DNA of 59,669 nucleotides from Sphaerochaeta sp032144095. GTDB lineage: Bacteria > Spirochaetota > Spirochaetia > Sphaerochaetales > Sphaerochaetaceae. The DNA is taken from NCBI RefSeq assembly GCF_032144095.1, contig NZ_JAVSNJ010000016.1, forward strand, positions 1 through 59,669, given 5' to 3'. Shown here piece after piece: positions 8,987 through 18,125 of the stretch; the stretch's first letter is position 1; each line of letters starts with the position of its first letter. A program made the translations under genes and the position numbers. Below the pieces are notes generated by a model. It was given only the letters and a program-made list of their open reading frames with translations. It was not told the origin of the DNA and ran no database searches.

Positions 8987-9583
8987 ATGGAAAACCATGA
9001 CCGAAAGAAACAGTTCAGGATGCTCTACTCACCCAAAACTGAACCGACGCTCATCACTGTCCCCTCTTGCCCATATTTTGTGGTGGACGGGGAGGGTTCC
9101 CCATCAGACGATGCGTACGGGGATGCTGTAGAGCTCCTCTATGCCCTGAGCTATACCCTGAAGATGGAGTTCAAGCATGAAAGTTGGTACCAGGGTTTTG
9201 TTGTCTCGCCTCTGGAGGGTGTCTGGTCCGCCCTTGAAGTCGAGAACCGGGACTGCTGGCGTTGGTCAAGCATGATAGCCCAGCCTCCCTTTGTTACGGA
9301 GGCTCTCTTTCATAAGGTCGCCGAACTGTGCAGTTTCAAGAAACAACTCTCGGTAAAGGATGCCCGCTTTGTCAGCATGGAAGATGGCCTGTGCGTTACG
9401 ATGATGCACATCGGTCCCTATGCCCTGGAGAACCGTTCCTTTGAGAAGATGGATCAGTTCTGCCTTTCAAACAGGCTCAGGCGTGTGGGGGAGAGCCATC
9501 GTGAGATATACCTCTCCAACCCCCACAAAACGGTAGAGGAGCAGCTGAAGACAGTGCTGCGCTACCGTGTGGAGAGAGTCTAG
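8987..9583 (+). CDS. GyrI-like small-molecule-binding domain protein
   Basis: A 198-residue cytoplasmic protein of the GyrI-like (SOUL/effector-binding) family. It matches the stand-alone subgroup: an FRMLYSPK opening, a VDGEGSPSDDAYGDAVELLY stretch, a WSSMIAQPPFV core, an MHIGPYALE motif and a C-terminal SHREIYLSNP motif. No DNA-binding domain is present, so it is not an AraC-type regulator. Members bind hydrophobic or drug-like ligands and some hydrolyse cyclopropanoid toxins; the ligand here is unknown. ATG at 8987 has TAGGAG six bases before it; a TTG at 8981 is in frame but overlaps that spacer. The stop overlaps that of pncB on the other strand. Confidence 0.75.
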   Translation: MENHDRKKQFRMLYSPKTEPTLITVPSCPYFVVDGEGSPSDDAYGDAVELLYALSYTLKMEFKHESWYQGFVVSPLEGVWSALEVENRDCWRWSSMIAQPPFVTEALFHKVAELCSFKKQLSVKDARFVSMEDGLCVTMMHIGPYALENRSFEKMDQFCLSNRLRRVGESHREIYLSNPHKTVEEQLKTVLRYRVERV

Positions 9584-11037
9584 CCAAAGATCTCTTCCTT
9601 GGCCTTTCTTCTCTGGGCAACAAGGAGGTCCATCTTCAGCTTCTTCAGCTTGGAAGAGAGACTGACCTTGTAGATGTGCGGGTTGATGAGGCGAAGGTAG
9701 CTTTTGTGGAATGCCTTGATGTTGTTGATGGAAAACTGCTGGACTTCCTGTAGGGTCGGTCTCGCTCCCAGCCGTCTGCCACCTTCCATCTTCTTCGTCA
9801 GCAGTGGAAGGCATTTTACATAGTCCTCCTTCTGCATCTCAAAGAAATCGGCCTCGGCAAAGGGGTGGTAGAAGGTGTACTTCTTGTCAGGGACAATTTT
9901 CTCTGTCTCCAGGGTGGTAAGGTCGGCCAAGGCACCCCCTTCCTTGTCGAAGAATCTCCAGACCTGCTTTATTCCAGGGTTGGTAGTCTTCTCGAAACTG
10001 TTGGAGATCTTCATGGTTGGCTTCATGGTTCCATCATCCTCTTCCTTCGCTGCCAGCTTGTAGACACCGTTGAGAGAGGATTGCGTGCCCCCAGTTATCA
10101 GGTGGGTGCCGATACCCCAGCTGTCGATGGGGACTTCATCGTGGACGAGCGTCTGTACTATCTCCTCTGTCAGGTCATTGGAAACGCATATGATGGCATC
10201 GGTAAGCCCTGCATCATCGAGTTTCTTGCGGACCACACGTGGCAGGTAGGAGAGGTCTCCGCTATCGATCCGTACTCCGATCGACTTGTTGATCTTCTTC
10301 TGTTCCAGGCCAACGATGATGGCATTCTCGATTCCAGAGCCTAGCGTATCATAGGTGTCGATAAGCAGGATGGCATTGTCAGGGTAGAATTTGGCAAAGG
10401 CCCTGAAGGATTCCAGTTCGGAGTTGAAGCTCATGACCCATGAGTGGGCCATGGTCCCGGCTACAGGGATGCCGAATTTCTTTCCGGCAAGGGTATTGCT
10501 GGTGACCTGGGCACCTCCAATGAACGCTGCCCTGGATGCCGATAGCGCCCCATCCCCACCTTGGGCCCGCCTGAGGCCGAACTCCATGAGCATCCCCCGC
10601 TTGGAAGCAAGGGATATCCTCGACGCCTTGGTGGCGATCAGGCTCTGGAAGTTCAGGGTGTTCAGCAACAGGCTCTCTATGAGCTGGGCTTCAATGAGGT
10701 TTGTATGCACTCTGACCAACGGCTCCCCGGGAAAGACCACTGTCCCTTCAGAGACCGCATAAATGTCGCCAGAAAAGGAGTAGTTGCCCAGATACGCCAG
10801 AAATTCCGGGGTAAAGGTGTTCAACGATTCCAGGTATTCGATGTCCTCTTCGCTGAATGCCAGATTTTCCAGCTTGTCGATGAGGTCATTCAGGCCGGCA
10901 AATACCACATACCCCCCTTCAAAGGGGTTGGTGCGGTAGAACATCTCGAATACCACCTGGGGGTTGTGCTTTTGGGAAAAGTACCCCTGCATCATGGTCA
11001 GTTCATAGAAATCTGTCGTGAGGGCGCTTACCTGCAT
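9580..11037 (-). CDS. pncB: nicotinate phosphoribosyltransferase
   Basis: Makes nicotinate mononucleotide from nicotinate and PRPP in NAD salvage. The family's N-terminus TTDFYELTMMQGYF is clear, with FEMFYRTNPFEGGY soon after, the DTYDTLGSG motif in the phosphoribosyl region, RIDSGDLSYLPR, and a C-terminal tail. At 485 residues it fits the long bacterial form. AAGGAG stands before the start, 13 bases downstream of the serS stop, so it is the last gene of trmL-proC-serS-pncB. Its stop overlaps the GyrI-like gene on the other strand by four bases in CTAG. Confidence 0.94.
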   Translation of the reverse strand: MQVSALTTDFYELTMMQGYFSQKHNPQVVFEMFYRTNPFEGGYVVFAGLNDLIDKLENLAFSEEDIEYLESLNTFTPEFLAYLGNYSFSGDIYAVSEGTVVFPGEPLVRVHTNLIEAQLIESLLLNTLNFQSLIATKASRISLASKRGMLMEFGLRRAQGGDGALSASRAAFIGGAQVTSNTLAGKKFGIPVAGTMAHSWVMSFNSELESFRAFAKFYPDNAILLIDTYDTLGSGIENAIIVGLEQKKINKSIGVRIDSGDLSYLPRVVRKKLDDAGLTDAIICVSNDLTEEIVQTLVHDEVPIDSWGIGTHLITGGTQSSLNGVYKLAAKEEDDGTMKPTMKISNSFEKTTNPGIKQVWRFFDKEGGALADLTTLETEKIVPDKKYTFYHPFAEADFFEMQKEDYVKCLPLLTKKMEGGRRLGARPTLQEVQQFSINNIKAFHKSYLRLINPHIYKVSLSSKLKKLKMDLLVAQRRKAKEEIFG

Positions 11038-11050
11038 TATTCACTCCTTG

Positions 11051-12328
11051 TCATCGAGCTTTGATAAGGTTGAATCCTGTATAGGGAACCAACGTTTCGG
11101 GAATGGTTACCGAACCATCCTCATTCTGATAGTTCTCCAACAGGGCTACCATGGCTCGGGAAAGTGCAATGGCTGTTCCGTTGAGCATGTGGACAAACTG
11201 TATGGACCCTGCATCATCACGATAGCGGATTCCCAACGAGCGTGCCTGATAGTCGGTACAGTTGCTCGTCGATGTTACCTCGCCGTACTCTCCACCCTCG
11301 CCACGGCCGGGCATCCAGGCCTCGATATCGAATTTGCGGTAGGCAGGGGCACCCAGGTCTCCTGTGCAGGTGTCGACGACGCGATAGGCGAGGCCGAGAC
11401 CGCTGAAGATCTCCTCTTCGATCTCGAGCAGGAGGTCGTGGTAACGCTCACTGTCTTCCGGAAGGCAGAGGATGAACATCTCCAGCTTGGAGAACTGGTG
11501 CACCCGGTAGAGGCCCTTCGAATACTGGCCTGCCCCTCCAGCCTCGCGGCGGAAGCAGTGGGAGAGCCCGCTCATCTTGATGGGAAGGTCCTTCCTGTCA
11601 AGGATCTGGTTTGCATAGTATCCACCAAGGGTAATCTCAGCGGTCCCTACCAGGCAGGTATCGGTTCCTTCGAGGTTGTAGATGTTGCTCTCTTCTCCAC
11701 GGGGATTGAAGCCGATTCCCTTGAGGATCTCCTCCTTGGCAACATCCGGGGTGATGAACGGGGTGAACCCTTTTCTTATGACAATGTCCAAGGCGTATCG
11801 TTCCATGGCCATCTGCAAGATGACAGCCTGGTTCTTCAGGTAGTAGAACTTGGGTCCGGAGACCCTGGTAGCCGTATCGAAATCGATGAGGTCGAGGCTC
11901 TCACCCAGCTGGACATGGTCCTTGGGCTGGAAGGAGAAGGTGGGGGGATTTCCGACAAACTTCAGTGCGGTGCTGTCCTTGTCCTCCTTGCCGATGGGAG
12001 CCTTTGGATGTGCATAGTTGGGGATGGTCCTTGCCTTTTCCTGGAATTCGTTCTCGACGAGCTCAAGTTCTGCCTCTAGCTTGGCAATGGTCTCCTTGAT
12101 CAGCTTTCCTTCCGCAATGTAGGCGTCCCGGCTCTCCTTGTCGAGCTTGCCCTTCATCTTCTGGGCATTCTCGTTCCGTTTTGCGCGGTAAGACTCGCTT
12201 TCCTGGAGCAGTGCAGAACGTCTCTCCTGCAAGGTGATGATCGCATCGATGTCGACATGCATGAAGCGGCTGCTGATGTTCTTGGCAATTTCGTCCCGTC
12301 TTTCTTTCAGTTCTTTCAGGTCTATCAT
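11051..12328 (-). CDS. serS: serine--tRNA ligase
   Basis: Class II aminoacyl-tRNA synthetase that charges tRNA-Ser. Residues 1-110 form the long antiparallel coiled-coil arm that grips the variable arm of tRNA-Ser. Motif 2 is seen as SHCFRREAGGAG followed by LYRVHQFSKLEMF, and motif 3 as NGTAIALSRAMVALLENYQ near the C-terminus. The length of 425 residues is standard. GAGGAA precedes the ATG, and the gene lies 41 bases after proC in the same direction. Confidence 0.97.
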   Translation of the reverse strand: MIDLKELKERRDEIAKNISSRFMHVDIDAIITLQERRSALLQESESYRAKRNENAQKMKGKLDKESRDAYIAEGKLIKETIAKLEAELELVENEFQEKARTIPNYAHPKAPIGKEDKDSTALKFVGNPPTFSFQPKDHVQLGESLDLIDFDTATRVSGPKFYYLKNQAVILQMAMERYALDIVIRKGFTPFITPDVAKEEILKGIGFNPRGEESNIYNLEGTDTCLVGTAEITLGGYYANQILDRKDLPIKMSGLSHCFRREAGGAGQYSKGLYRVHQFSKLEMFILCLPEDSERYHDLLLEIEEEIFSGLGLAYRVVDTCTGDLGAPAYRKFDIEAWMPGRGEGGEYGEVTSTSNCTDYQARSLGIRYRDDAGSIQFVHMLNGTAIALSRAMVALLENYQNEDGSVTIPETLVPYTGFNLIKAR

Positions 12329-12369
12329 GATTCTTCCTCATTGGTATGATATGAAATGGGCAATGGGTC

Positions 12370-13182
12370 TTACAGTCCCTGGTGTTTCGATTCTTCTTCA
12401 AGGTCCCTAAATCTTTCTGCTGCTGCATGTACCGCTTCCATGACGGTTGCATCAAAGGCCCCTTCGGCGAGGGCTTTCATCCCTTCGATGGTGGTCCCTC
12501 CAGCAGAGCATACCATGGTGGCCAGCTTCACTGGATTCTCGTCGGTACCTTTCTGCAGGGAGGCTGCACTAAGGCAGGTATCCCGTGCAATGGCAAGGGC
12601 GAGAGGGTACGGAAGCCCTTCCGAAACGCCTCCCATGGCAAGGGCGTGGAAAAACTGGAAAACATAGGCGATGGCCGAGCCGCTGATGCCGGTGAAGGCA
12701 GCTATCTGCTCCTCAGGAAGGGGAAAGGCCGTCCCGAAACCCCTTGCGATGATTAGGGCCGTCTCCAGAAGGTGCTTGGAGGATTTTTCATGGGCAGCCA
12801 CTGCCGTAACCGATTGCTTAACCTGGGCGGCGAGGTTGGGCATGAACCTGACGATCTCGTTTGTGCCAAGCTGTTTCGCTAGGGTCTCCAGGCTGACGCC
12901 TGCTGCTATGCTGATCCATTGCTTTTCGGAAGCCCCCCTTTGGCGGAGGGTTGCATAGAGGGAGGGCAGGACCTGGGGCTTTACGGAGAGCAAGAGCAGC
13001 TCTTCCGAGAGGAGCAGCTCATCCAGCGAGGATGCAACGGAGCATCCCAGTTTTTTTCCCAGCGCATCCAGCTTGGATTTGTCAGTGTCAAAGAGGGTGA
13101 CACTCCACGTCTGCTGTTCGCAGAGGGCCTGGGCTATCGCCCCACCCATGTTTCCTGCCCCGATGATTCCGATCTTCTTCAT
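12370..13182 (-). CDS. proC: pyrroline-5-carboxylate reductase
   Basis: Final step of proline synthesis, reducing pyrroline-5-carboxylate with NAD(P)H. The N-terminal Rossmann motif is KKIGIIGAGNMGGAIAQAL. SGSAIAYVFQFFHALAMGG marks the start of the C-terminal dimerisation domain, and a conserved VCSAGGTTIEGMKAL segment follows near residue 220. The 270-residue length is usual. Its ATG overlaps the trmL stop by four bases. The gene is separated from proAB by about 5 kb and lies on the other strand, so the proline pathway is split over two operons. Confidence 0.95.
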   Translation of the reverse strand: MKKIGIIGAGNMGGAIAQALCEQQTWSVTLFDTDKSKLDALGKKLGCSVASSLDELLLSEELLLLSVKPQVLPSLYATLRQRGASEKQWISIAAGVSLETLAKQLGTNEIVRFMPNLAAQVKQSVTAVAAHEKSSKHLLETALIIARGFGTAFPLPEEQIAAFTGISGSAIAYVFQFFHALAMGGVSEGLPYPLALAIARDTCLSAASLQKGTDENPVKLATMVCSAGGTTIEGMKALAEGAFDATVMEAVHAAAERFRDLEEESKHQGL

Positions 13183-13685
13183 TTCGCTTCTCCCCAGGAT
13201 AGTCTATGCAGAGTCCCTGCCTGTAGCAAGGACGGGAACTGTTGCTGTCTCATGTACTCATATGCCGCGATGGCGGCTGTATTGGATAGGTTGAGGCTTC
13301 TCGCCTCCTCCCGCATCGGGATGCGAACACAGCTCGCCTCATGATCGACGAGGATGCTTTCACTGATTCCTGCGCTCTCCTTGCCAAAGATGAGGTAGGC
13401 CTCTTGGGGGTATTGCACTTCACAATAGAGTTGATGGGCTTTGGTGGTAAAGAAAAAGAGGTTGTCATCCTTATGGCTTTCCAGGAAGGTTTCGACACTT
13501 TCATATTCAAGGATGGTAAGCAGATGCCAGTAGTCCAGGCCTGCACGCTTGAGGTGTTTTTCGTCCATGGAGTAGCCCAAGGGGTGCACCAAATGCAAGG
13601 TTGCACCGATTGCTGCACAGGTACGGGCTATATTGCCGGTATTCTGTGGTATCTCGGGTTCAAACAGGACGATATGAAGTGCCAT
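13179..13685 (-). CDS. trmL: tRNA (cytidine(34)-2'-O)-methyltransferase
   Basis: Small SPOUT methyltransferase acting on the wobble base of certain tRNAs. The short 168-residue protein begins MALHIVLFEPEIPQNTGNIART, has the LVHPLGYSMDEKHLKRAGLDYW block, and ends in the knotted cofactor region with FGKESAGI and RIPM followed by SLNLSNTAAIAAYE. The ATG at 13685 has AGAGGA upstream; the longer open frame is not supported by homology. It is the first gene of the operon, divergent from uppP with 140 bases between starts. Confidence 0.93.
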   Translation of the reverse strand: MALHIVLFEPEIPQNTGNIARTCAAIGATLHLVHPLGYSMDEKHLKRAGLDYWHLLTILEYESVETFLESHKDDNLFFFTTKAHQLYCEVQYPQEAYLIFGKESAGISESILVDHEASCVRIPMREEARSLNLSNTAAIAAYEYMRQQQFPSLLQAGTLHRLSWGEAK

Positions 13686-13825
13686 ATGCTCTATTCCTCT
13701 TCGTTCAAATCTACCACTTAAGACGAATCGGTACAAGGCATGCCAACTTGTGGAAGGAAAAATTGCACAAGCTTGTATCGTGGGTGATTTTGCTCTAGAC
13801 TTGTTGCCATATCGTAGGAGGGGCC

Positions 13826-14650
13826 ATGCTCGAGTTGTTGAAGGCATTGTTGTTGGGTCTTGTGCAAGGAATAACAGAGTGGCTTCCCATCAGTTCTACA
13901 GGGCATCTGCTCTTGCTTGATGAACTTATCTCGCTTTCCATGAGCCCAGAAGGGAAAGAGCTGTTCATGGTCATCATCCAGCTGGCTTCCATCCTGGCTG
14001 TCATCATCCTCTATTTCTCCCTGCTCAATCCCTTTTCCCCCAAAAAGGATGCAACGGAAAAACGCAACACCTGGATCCTCTGGTCGAAGGTGCTTATCGC
14101 AACCATTCCAGCAGGCGTGGCAGGAATTCTGCTTGACGAGGTGATGAATACCTACCTCTACAGATGGCAGGTCATCGTAGTGGCCCTTGCCTTGTACGGT
14201 GTGGTCTATGTGGTTCTGGAGAAGAAGGGTCGAGGTACCAGGGAAGCTAGGGTCAAGACCCTGGAGGAGATCACCTACAGGGATGCCGCCGCCATGGGGG
14301 CATTCCAGATGCTGGCCCTGGTTCCCGGCACCAGCCGCTCGGGCTCGACCATCCTGGGGGGGATCCTCTTTGGGGTAGCCCGGCCGATAGCGGCCCAGTT
14401 CTCCTTTTTCATGGCAATCCCTGTCATGGCAGGGGCATCGCTGCTGAAATTGCTGAAACTTGGCCTATCCTATACAGCTGGGGAGTACGCAGCAATTTCT
14501 GTAGCGTTTGTCTCCTCCTTCCTCGTATCCCTATTCTGCATCAAGGCGTTGGTCTCCTATGTCCGGAAACATGACTTCTCGGTCTTCGGGTACTACAGGA
14601 TAGGCCTGGCCTTGGTTGTGACGATCTATTTCCTCTCTACAGGACGGTAA
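13826..14650 (+). CDS. uppP: undecaprenyl-diphosphatase (UppP/BacA)
   Basis: Membrane enzyme that removes a phosphate from undecaprenyl diphosphate, recycling the lipid carrier for cell-wall and polysaccharide synthesis; it often confers bacitracin tolerance. The first signature, GITEWLPISSTGHLLL, is near residues 16-31, and the second, PGTSRSGSTI, lies in the middle. Several hydrophobic segments fit the 274-residue integral membrane protein. TAGGAGGGG precedes the ATG. One base separates its stop from the MFS gene. It fits with the peptidoglycan genes nearby. Confidence 0.95.
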   Translation: MLELLKALLLGLVQGITEWLPISSTGHLLLLDELISLSMSPEGKELFMVIIQLASILAVIILYFSLLNPFSPKKDATEKRNTWILWSKVLIATIPAGVAGILLDEVMNTYLYRWQVIVVALALYGVVYVVLEKKGRGTREARVKTLEEITYRDAAAMGAFQMLALVPGTSRSGSTILGGILFGVARPIAAQFSFFMAIPVMAGASLLKLLKLGLSYTAGEYAAISVAFVSSFLVSLFCIKALVSYVRKHDFSVFGYYRIGLALVVTIYFLSTGR

Positions 14651-14651
14651 C

Positions 14652-15800
14652 ATGGCCCTTTTGATCATCATCTACATCTCCTTCATCAGTCTGGGACTGC
14701 CCGATGCAGTCCTGGGAAGCGCGTGGCCTGTCATGCATGTGGCTTTGGCCCTACCCCTTTGGAGTGCTGGTCTCGTAGCTGCTGTGGTCAGCATGGGAAC
14801 GGTCGTTTCGGCGCTCTTCAGCACGAAGGTCATAACCAGGTTTGGCACCGGCAAGGTGACGATGGTCAGTGTCCTCTTGACAGCCCTTGCCCTTCTGGGC
14901 TTTTCCCTCTCGACCAACCTGGCGATGCTGATGCTCTTTGCCCTGCCTTTGGGCTTGGGGGCAGGATCGGTGGACACCGCTCTCAACAACTATGTTGCCC
15001 TGCACTTCAAGGCAAGGCATATGAGTTGGCTCCATAGCTTCTGGGGTGTAGGTGCCAGCTTGGGGCCTGCCATCGTATCCCTTGCCCTCACCCTAGGCTA
15101 TAGCTACCGAGGGGGCTACCTCGCCATCGGGACAGTGCAGATGCTCCTGGTAGTGGTTCTCTTCTCCTCACGCTCCCTCTGGAAGGACCGTGAGGTACAG
15201 GAGCGCGGAGAGGTAAACCAAAGCAACCTGGTTGCCATGAAGATCAAAGGGGTGCCTTTTGCCCTGCTGACCTTCTATCTCTACTGTTCGTTGGAGATCG
15301 CAACAGGGCTTTGGGCTCCCACCTATCTGGTGCAGGTCAAGGGCCTGGACCCGACCAAAGCCGCCTTATGGGGAGGCCTCTACTATCTGGGCATCACGAT
15401 AGGGAGGATTGCAAGTGGGTTCATTACCTTCCGGGTTTCCAACAACAAGATGACACTCGGAGGCTTGGTGGTCTGTTTGGCAAGTTTGCTGCTCTTTCTC
15501 TCTTCCCGAGCCAGCGTCTCAGGTATCGCCCTGTTTATGTTGGGGTTGGGAAGCGGTCCCATCTTTCCCAGCATGATCCACGAGACACCACGCCGTTTTG
15601 GCGTTGAGTCAAGCCAGGCCATCATAGGGCTGCAGATGGCAACGGCCTATATTGGAAACATGGTCATGCCCCCTGTCGTCGGGGCCCTCGCATCGACGGT
15701 CGGGCTGGTATGGCTTCCTGTTCTCCAGGCCTTCCTCATTGTTGCGATGATGGCCAGCGTATTGCGTCTGGTCTTGTTGGGAGAGGGAAAAGGAAGGTAA
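14652..15800 (+). CDS. major facilitator superfamily transporter
   Basis: A 382-residue integral membrane protein with about twelve hydrophobic segments and the MFS pattern of small, glycine-rich helices. Features include GLPDAVLGSAWP at the N-terminus, a basic cytoplasmic loop TRFGTGKVTM after helix 2 (degenerate motif A), and LWAPTYLVQVKGL at the start of the second half. This resembles the fucose/glucose-type and FPN-like MFS proteins, so a sugar is a reasonable guess but not shown. It is coupled to uppP with one base between and ends eight bases from dinB on the opposite strand. Confidence 0.8.
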   Translation: MALLIIIYISFISLGLPDAVLGSAWPVMHVALALPLWSAGLVAAVVSMGTVVSALFSTKVITRFGTGKVTMVSVLLTALALLGFSLSTNLAMLMLFALPLGLGAGSVDTALNNYVALHFKARHMSWLHSFWGVGASLGPAIVSLALTLGYSYRGGYLAIGTVQMLLVVVLFSSRSLWKDREVQERGEVNQSNLVAMKIKGVPFALLTFYLYCSLEIATGLWAPTYLVQVKGLDPTKAALWGGLYYLGITIGRIASGFITFRVSNNKMTLGGLVVCLASLLLFLSSRASVSGIALFMLGLGSGPIFPSMIHETPRRFGVESSQAIIGLQMATAYIGNMVMPPVVGALASTVGLVWLPVLQAFLIVAMMASVLRLVLLGEGKGR

Positions 15801-15808
15801 AGGGTTCC

Positions 15809-16978
15809 CTAGTGTTCTGTGCCCTTGTCCAGATTCGTCGCCTTGAATACCTGCTGGCCTTTCTTCTGCATCTTCAGGATTGCCTTTTCCAGCTCCCTTC
15901 TTTTTTGGTAGGGGTCCTCGAACAACTCCTCCTGCAGTGGCTTCTCCCCATCATAGAGCTGGTAGAGCCCGATGCCGATAAGCCGTACCGGCAAGCCCTC
16001 ATGCCACTTCTGGTAGAGCAGTTCCTTGCCATAGGTGTAGATCTGTTCGGCACTGTAGATGTTGGCCTTGGGGGTCACCTGAAGGGTGTAGGTGGAGAAA
16101 TCGGGAAAGCGAAGCTTGATGCCGATGGTCCTTCCTATCTGTTTTTCGTCCAGGGCGCGAAACATGACCTCATGACTCATCTGTAGAAGGTTCTGCTCCA
16201 GCACCTCTTTGGTAGTGACATCCTCAATGAAGGTTGTCTCGGTTGAGATGGAGTGGCTCTTTGCCTGGGAGCTGAAGATTCCTGGGTCAACGCCCCTGCA
16301 GGCAGAGTAGAGGAAGCTTCCCATCGAGTTGCCGAACAGGGATTGCAGGGAGGGTAGGGTGAATTCGCGCAGCTCTGCTGTGGTATGTATGTGTTTTTGG
16401 GCCAACAAGGCTTGGGTGACCTTTCCTACACCCCACAGCTTTTTCAACCCGACAGCATCTATGAATGCAATCTCCCTGCCCGGGGATACCCTGCAAAGGC
16501 CGTCTGGCTTGTTGTAGTCGCTGGCCATCTTCGCTATGAAGTGGGATGGGCCTATCCCCACTGAGATGGTCAGGCCTGTCTCCTCGTTGACCTTCCGTTT
16601 CAAAAGCAGTGCCGCCTCCCTGGGAAGCCCATAGAGGCGACGGGTACCGCTCATGTCCAGGAAAGCCTCATCGATGGAGAGTTGCTGGACATCGGGTGAG
16701 AAGGTGCGCAGGATCTCCATCACGGCCTTGCTTACCTGGCTGTAGCGGTGCATGTTGGGTTTGATGACAAGCACTTGGGGGCAGAGCTCTAGGGCACGCG
16801 CCATGGGCATGGCAGAGTGCAGGCCGAACTTCCGGGCCTCATAGGAGGCTGTGGAGACGACACTTCTTGGGCCCAGGCCGCCTATGACCAAGGGTTTTCC
16901 CACAAGGGAAGGGTTGTCATGCTGCTCTATGGCAGCATAGAAGGCATCCATGTCGACGTGAAATATGACCCGTTCCAT
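15809..16978 (-). CDS. dinB: DNA polymerase IV (Y-family translesion polymerase)
   Basis: Error-prone lesion-bypass polymerase of 389 residues. It opens with VIFHVDMDAFYAAIEQ (first catalytic aspartate) and has the second acidic pair in QQLSIDEAFLDMSGT; the steric region GKPLVIGG and the helix-hairpin-helix GVGKVTQALLAQ follow. The little-finger domain extends to the C-terminus. AGGAG precedes the ATG. It lies one base after ddl, as last gene of a murE-ddl-dinB run, an uncommon operon partner. No LexA box was recognised nearby, but its promoter would be far upstream. Confidence 0.94.
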   Translation of the reverse strand: MERVIFHVDMDAFYAAIEQHDNPSLVGKPLVIGGLGPRSVVSTASYEARKFGLHSAMPMARALELCPQVLVIKPNMHRYSQVSKAVMEILRTFSPDVQQLSIDEAFLDMSGTRRLYGLPREAALLLKRKVNEETGLTISVGIGPSHFIAKMASDYNKPDGLCRVSPGREIAFIDAVGLKKLWGVGKVTQALLAQKHIHTTAELREFTLPSLQSLFGNSMGSFLYSACRGVDPGIFSSQAKSHSISTETTFIEDVTTKEVLEQNLLQMSHEVMFRALDEKQIGRTIGIKLRFPDFSTYTLQVTPKANIYSAEQIYTYGKELLYQKWHEGLPVRLIGIGLYQLYDGEKPLQEELFEDPYQKRRELEKAILKMQKKGQQVFKATNLDKGTEH

Positions 16979-16979
16979 C

Positions 16980-18125
16980 TCAGGCTCCTGGTGGGCGATA
17001 GGTACGGGTACTCTCTTCCCGTTTTTTTTGCAGTGCCTGGGCTATGAGAAGCTCAAGGACCCTTTCCATCGTATATCCCCCATGGCGCATGATGAGGGGG
17101 AAGTGGCTGGTACCCGTCATCCCAGGCGAGGTGTTGATCTCGTTGAGGTATATCCTACCCTCTGAGACAAAGAAATCAACCCGTGCATATCCTTCACCCC
17201 TGATGGCCCTGAATGCACGTTTCGCATAGGAGCGAATCTGCTCGTCCATCTCTGGAGGGAGGGAGGAAGGCAGTTGGAGATATGCACTGTCTATTTGCCC
17301 ATACTTGTGGTCGTAGCTGAGAAAGTGCTCCCTCTCTTTGCCTGGGTCGACTACCAGGGCCGGGCCTGCGGCTACCAAACCCTCTGCCCCTGCATCCAGG
17401 ACCGCACATTCAAGCTCCGATACCCCTTCGATGAGTTTCTGTACCAACACGGCCTCACTGTGGCACTTGGCCTGGAGCACTGCCTCCTGGAAGAGCAGCC
17501 CGTCAGGGGCGGGAAGGGCGGAGACGCCCAATGAGGAGCCGCTGTTCTCAGGCTTTACAAAGAGAGAAGGGCCGAGCCTCTCCTGCAAGGCCCTAAGGGC
17601 AAGGCTCCAACGATCTGTGCCTTGTACTGTTTCAGGGGAGATCCAGCTAGGGGTCACACTTTTTCCCCCTTCCAGCCAGGCCAGGTCGCCCTGCAAAAGC
17701 AGAACTGATGGGACGGTGGGGATGCCTTCCAACGAAAAGAGCCTGGACGCAACATCCTTGTGCATGCCAATGGCGCTGCTGAGGGTGTTGCATCCACACA
17801 GCGGAAGATTCGCAAGCATGCACAGTCCCTGCAGGTTGCCGTCTTCCCCGCCATAGCCATGGGTAACGGCAAAGGCTACATCGAGCAAAAGAGGCTCTCC
17901 TGCACAGAACAATCCCCTGCCTGGGACAATATCCAAGGCAAAGGTGGTGTCAATCGTATCTGCAATGTGGTCCTGTTTCTGGAGGAACCATTGGCCCTCC
18001 AGGGTGATGGCTAGCAAGAGGATTGTGTGGCCGAGGTTGCGTAGAGGTGGCAGTACTCCTTTGGCACTGTTGATGGAGACCTCATGTTCCCCCGACCTCC
18101 CTCCATAGATAAGTCCTACACGCAT
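16980..18125 (-). CDS. ddl: D-alanine--D-alanine ligase
   Basis: ATP-grasp enzyme making the D-Ala-D-Ala dipeptide of peptidoglycan. The N-terminal GGRSGEHEVS motif, FVKPENSGSSLGVS in the central ATP-grasp domain, and YARVDFFVSEGRIYLNEINTSPGMT split over the C-terminal magnesium site are all present. The acidic and asparagine ligands of the metal centre (LNEINT) are intact. At 381 residues it is slightly longer than the E. coli enzymes and nearer the VanA-type length. The start overlaps murE by ten bases. Confidence 0.94.
   Translation of the reverse strand: MRVGLIYGGRSGEHEVSINSAKGVLPPLRNLGHTILLLAITLEGQWFLQKQDHIADTIDTTFALDIVPGRGLFCAGEPLLLDVAFAVTHGYGGEDGNLQGLCMLANLPLCGCNTLSSAIGMHKDVASRLFSLEGIPTVPSVLLLQGDLAWLEGGKSVTPSWISPETVQGTDRWSLALRALQERLGPSLFVKPENSGSSLGVSALPAPDGLLFQEAVLQAKCHSEAVLVQKLIEGVSELECAVLDAGAEGLVAAGPALVVDPGKEREHFLSYDHKYGQIDSAYLQLPSSLPPEMDEQIRSYAKRAFRAIRGEGYARVDFFVSEGRIYLNEINTSPGMTGTSHFPLIMRHGGYTMERVLELLIAQALQKKREESTRTYRPPGA

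Noticed and set aside
11018..12079. A 353-codon plus-strand frame opposite serS
   Set aside because: It lies wholly across pncB's start and serS on the other strand, with no recognisable motif; serS has all class II motifs.
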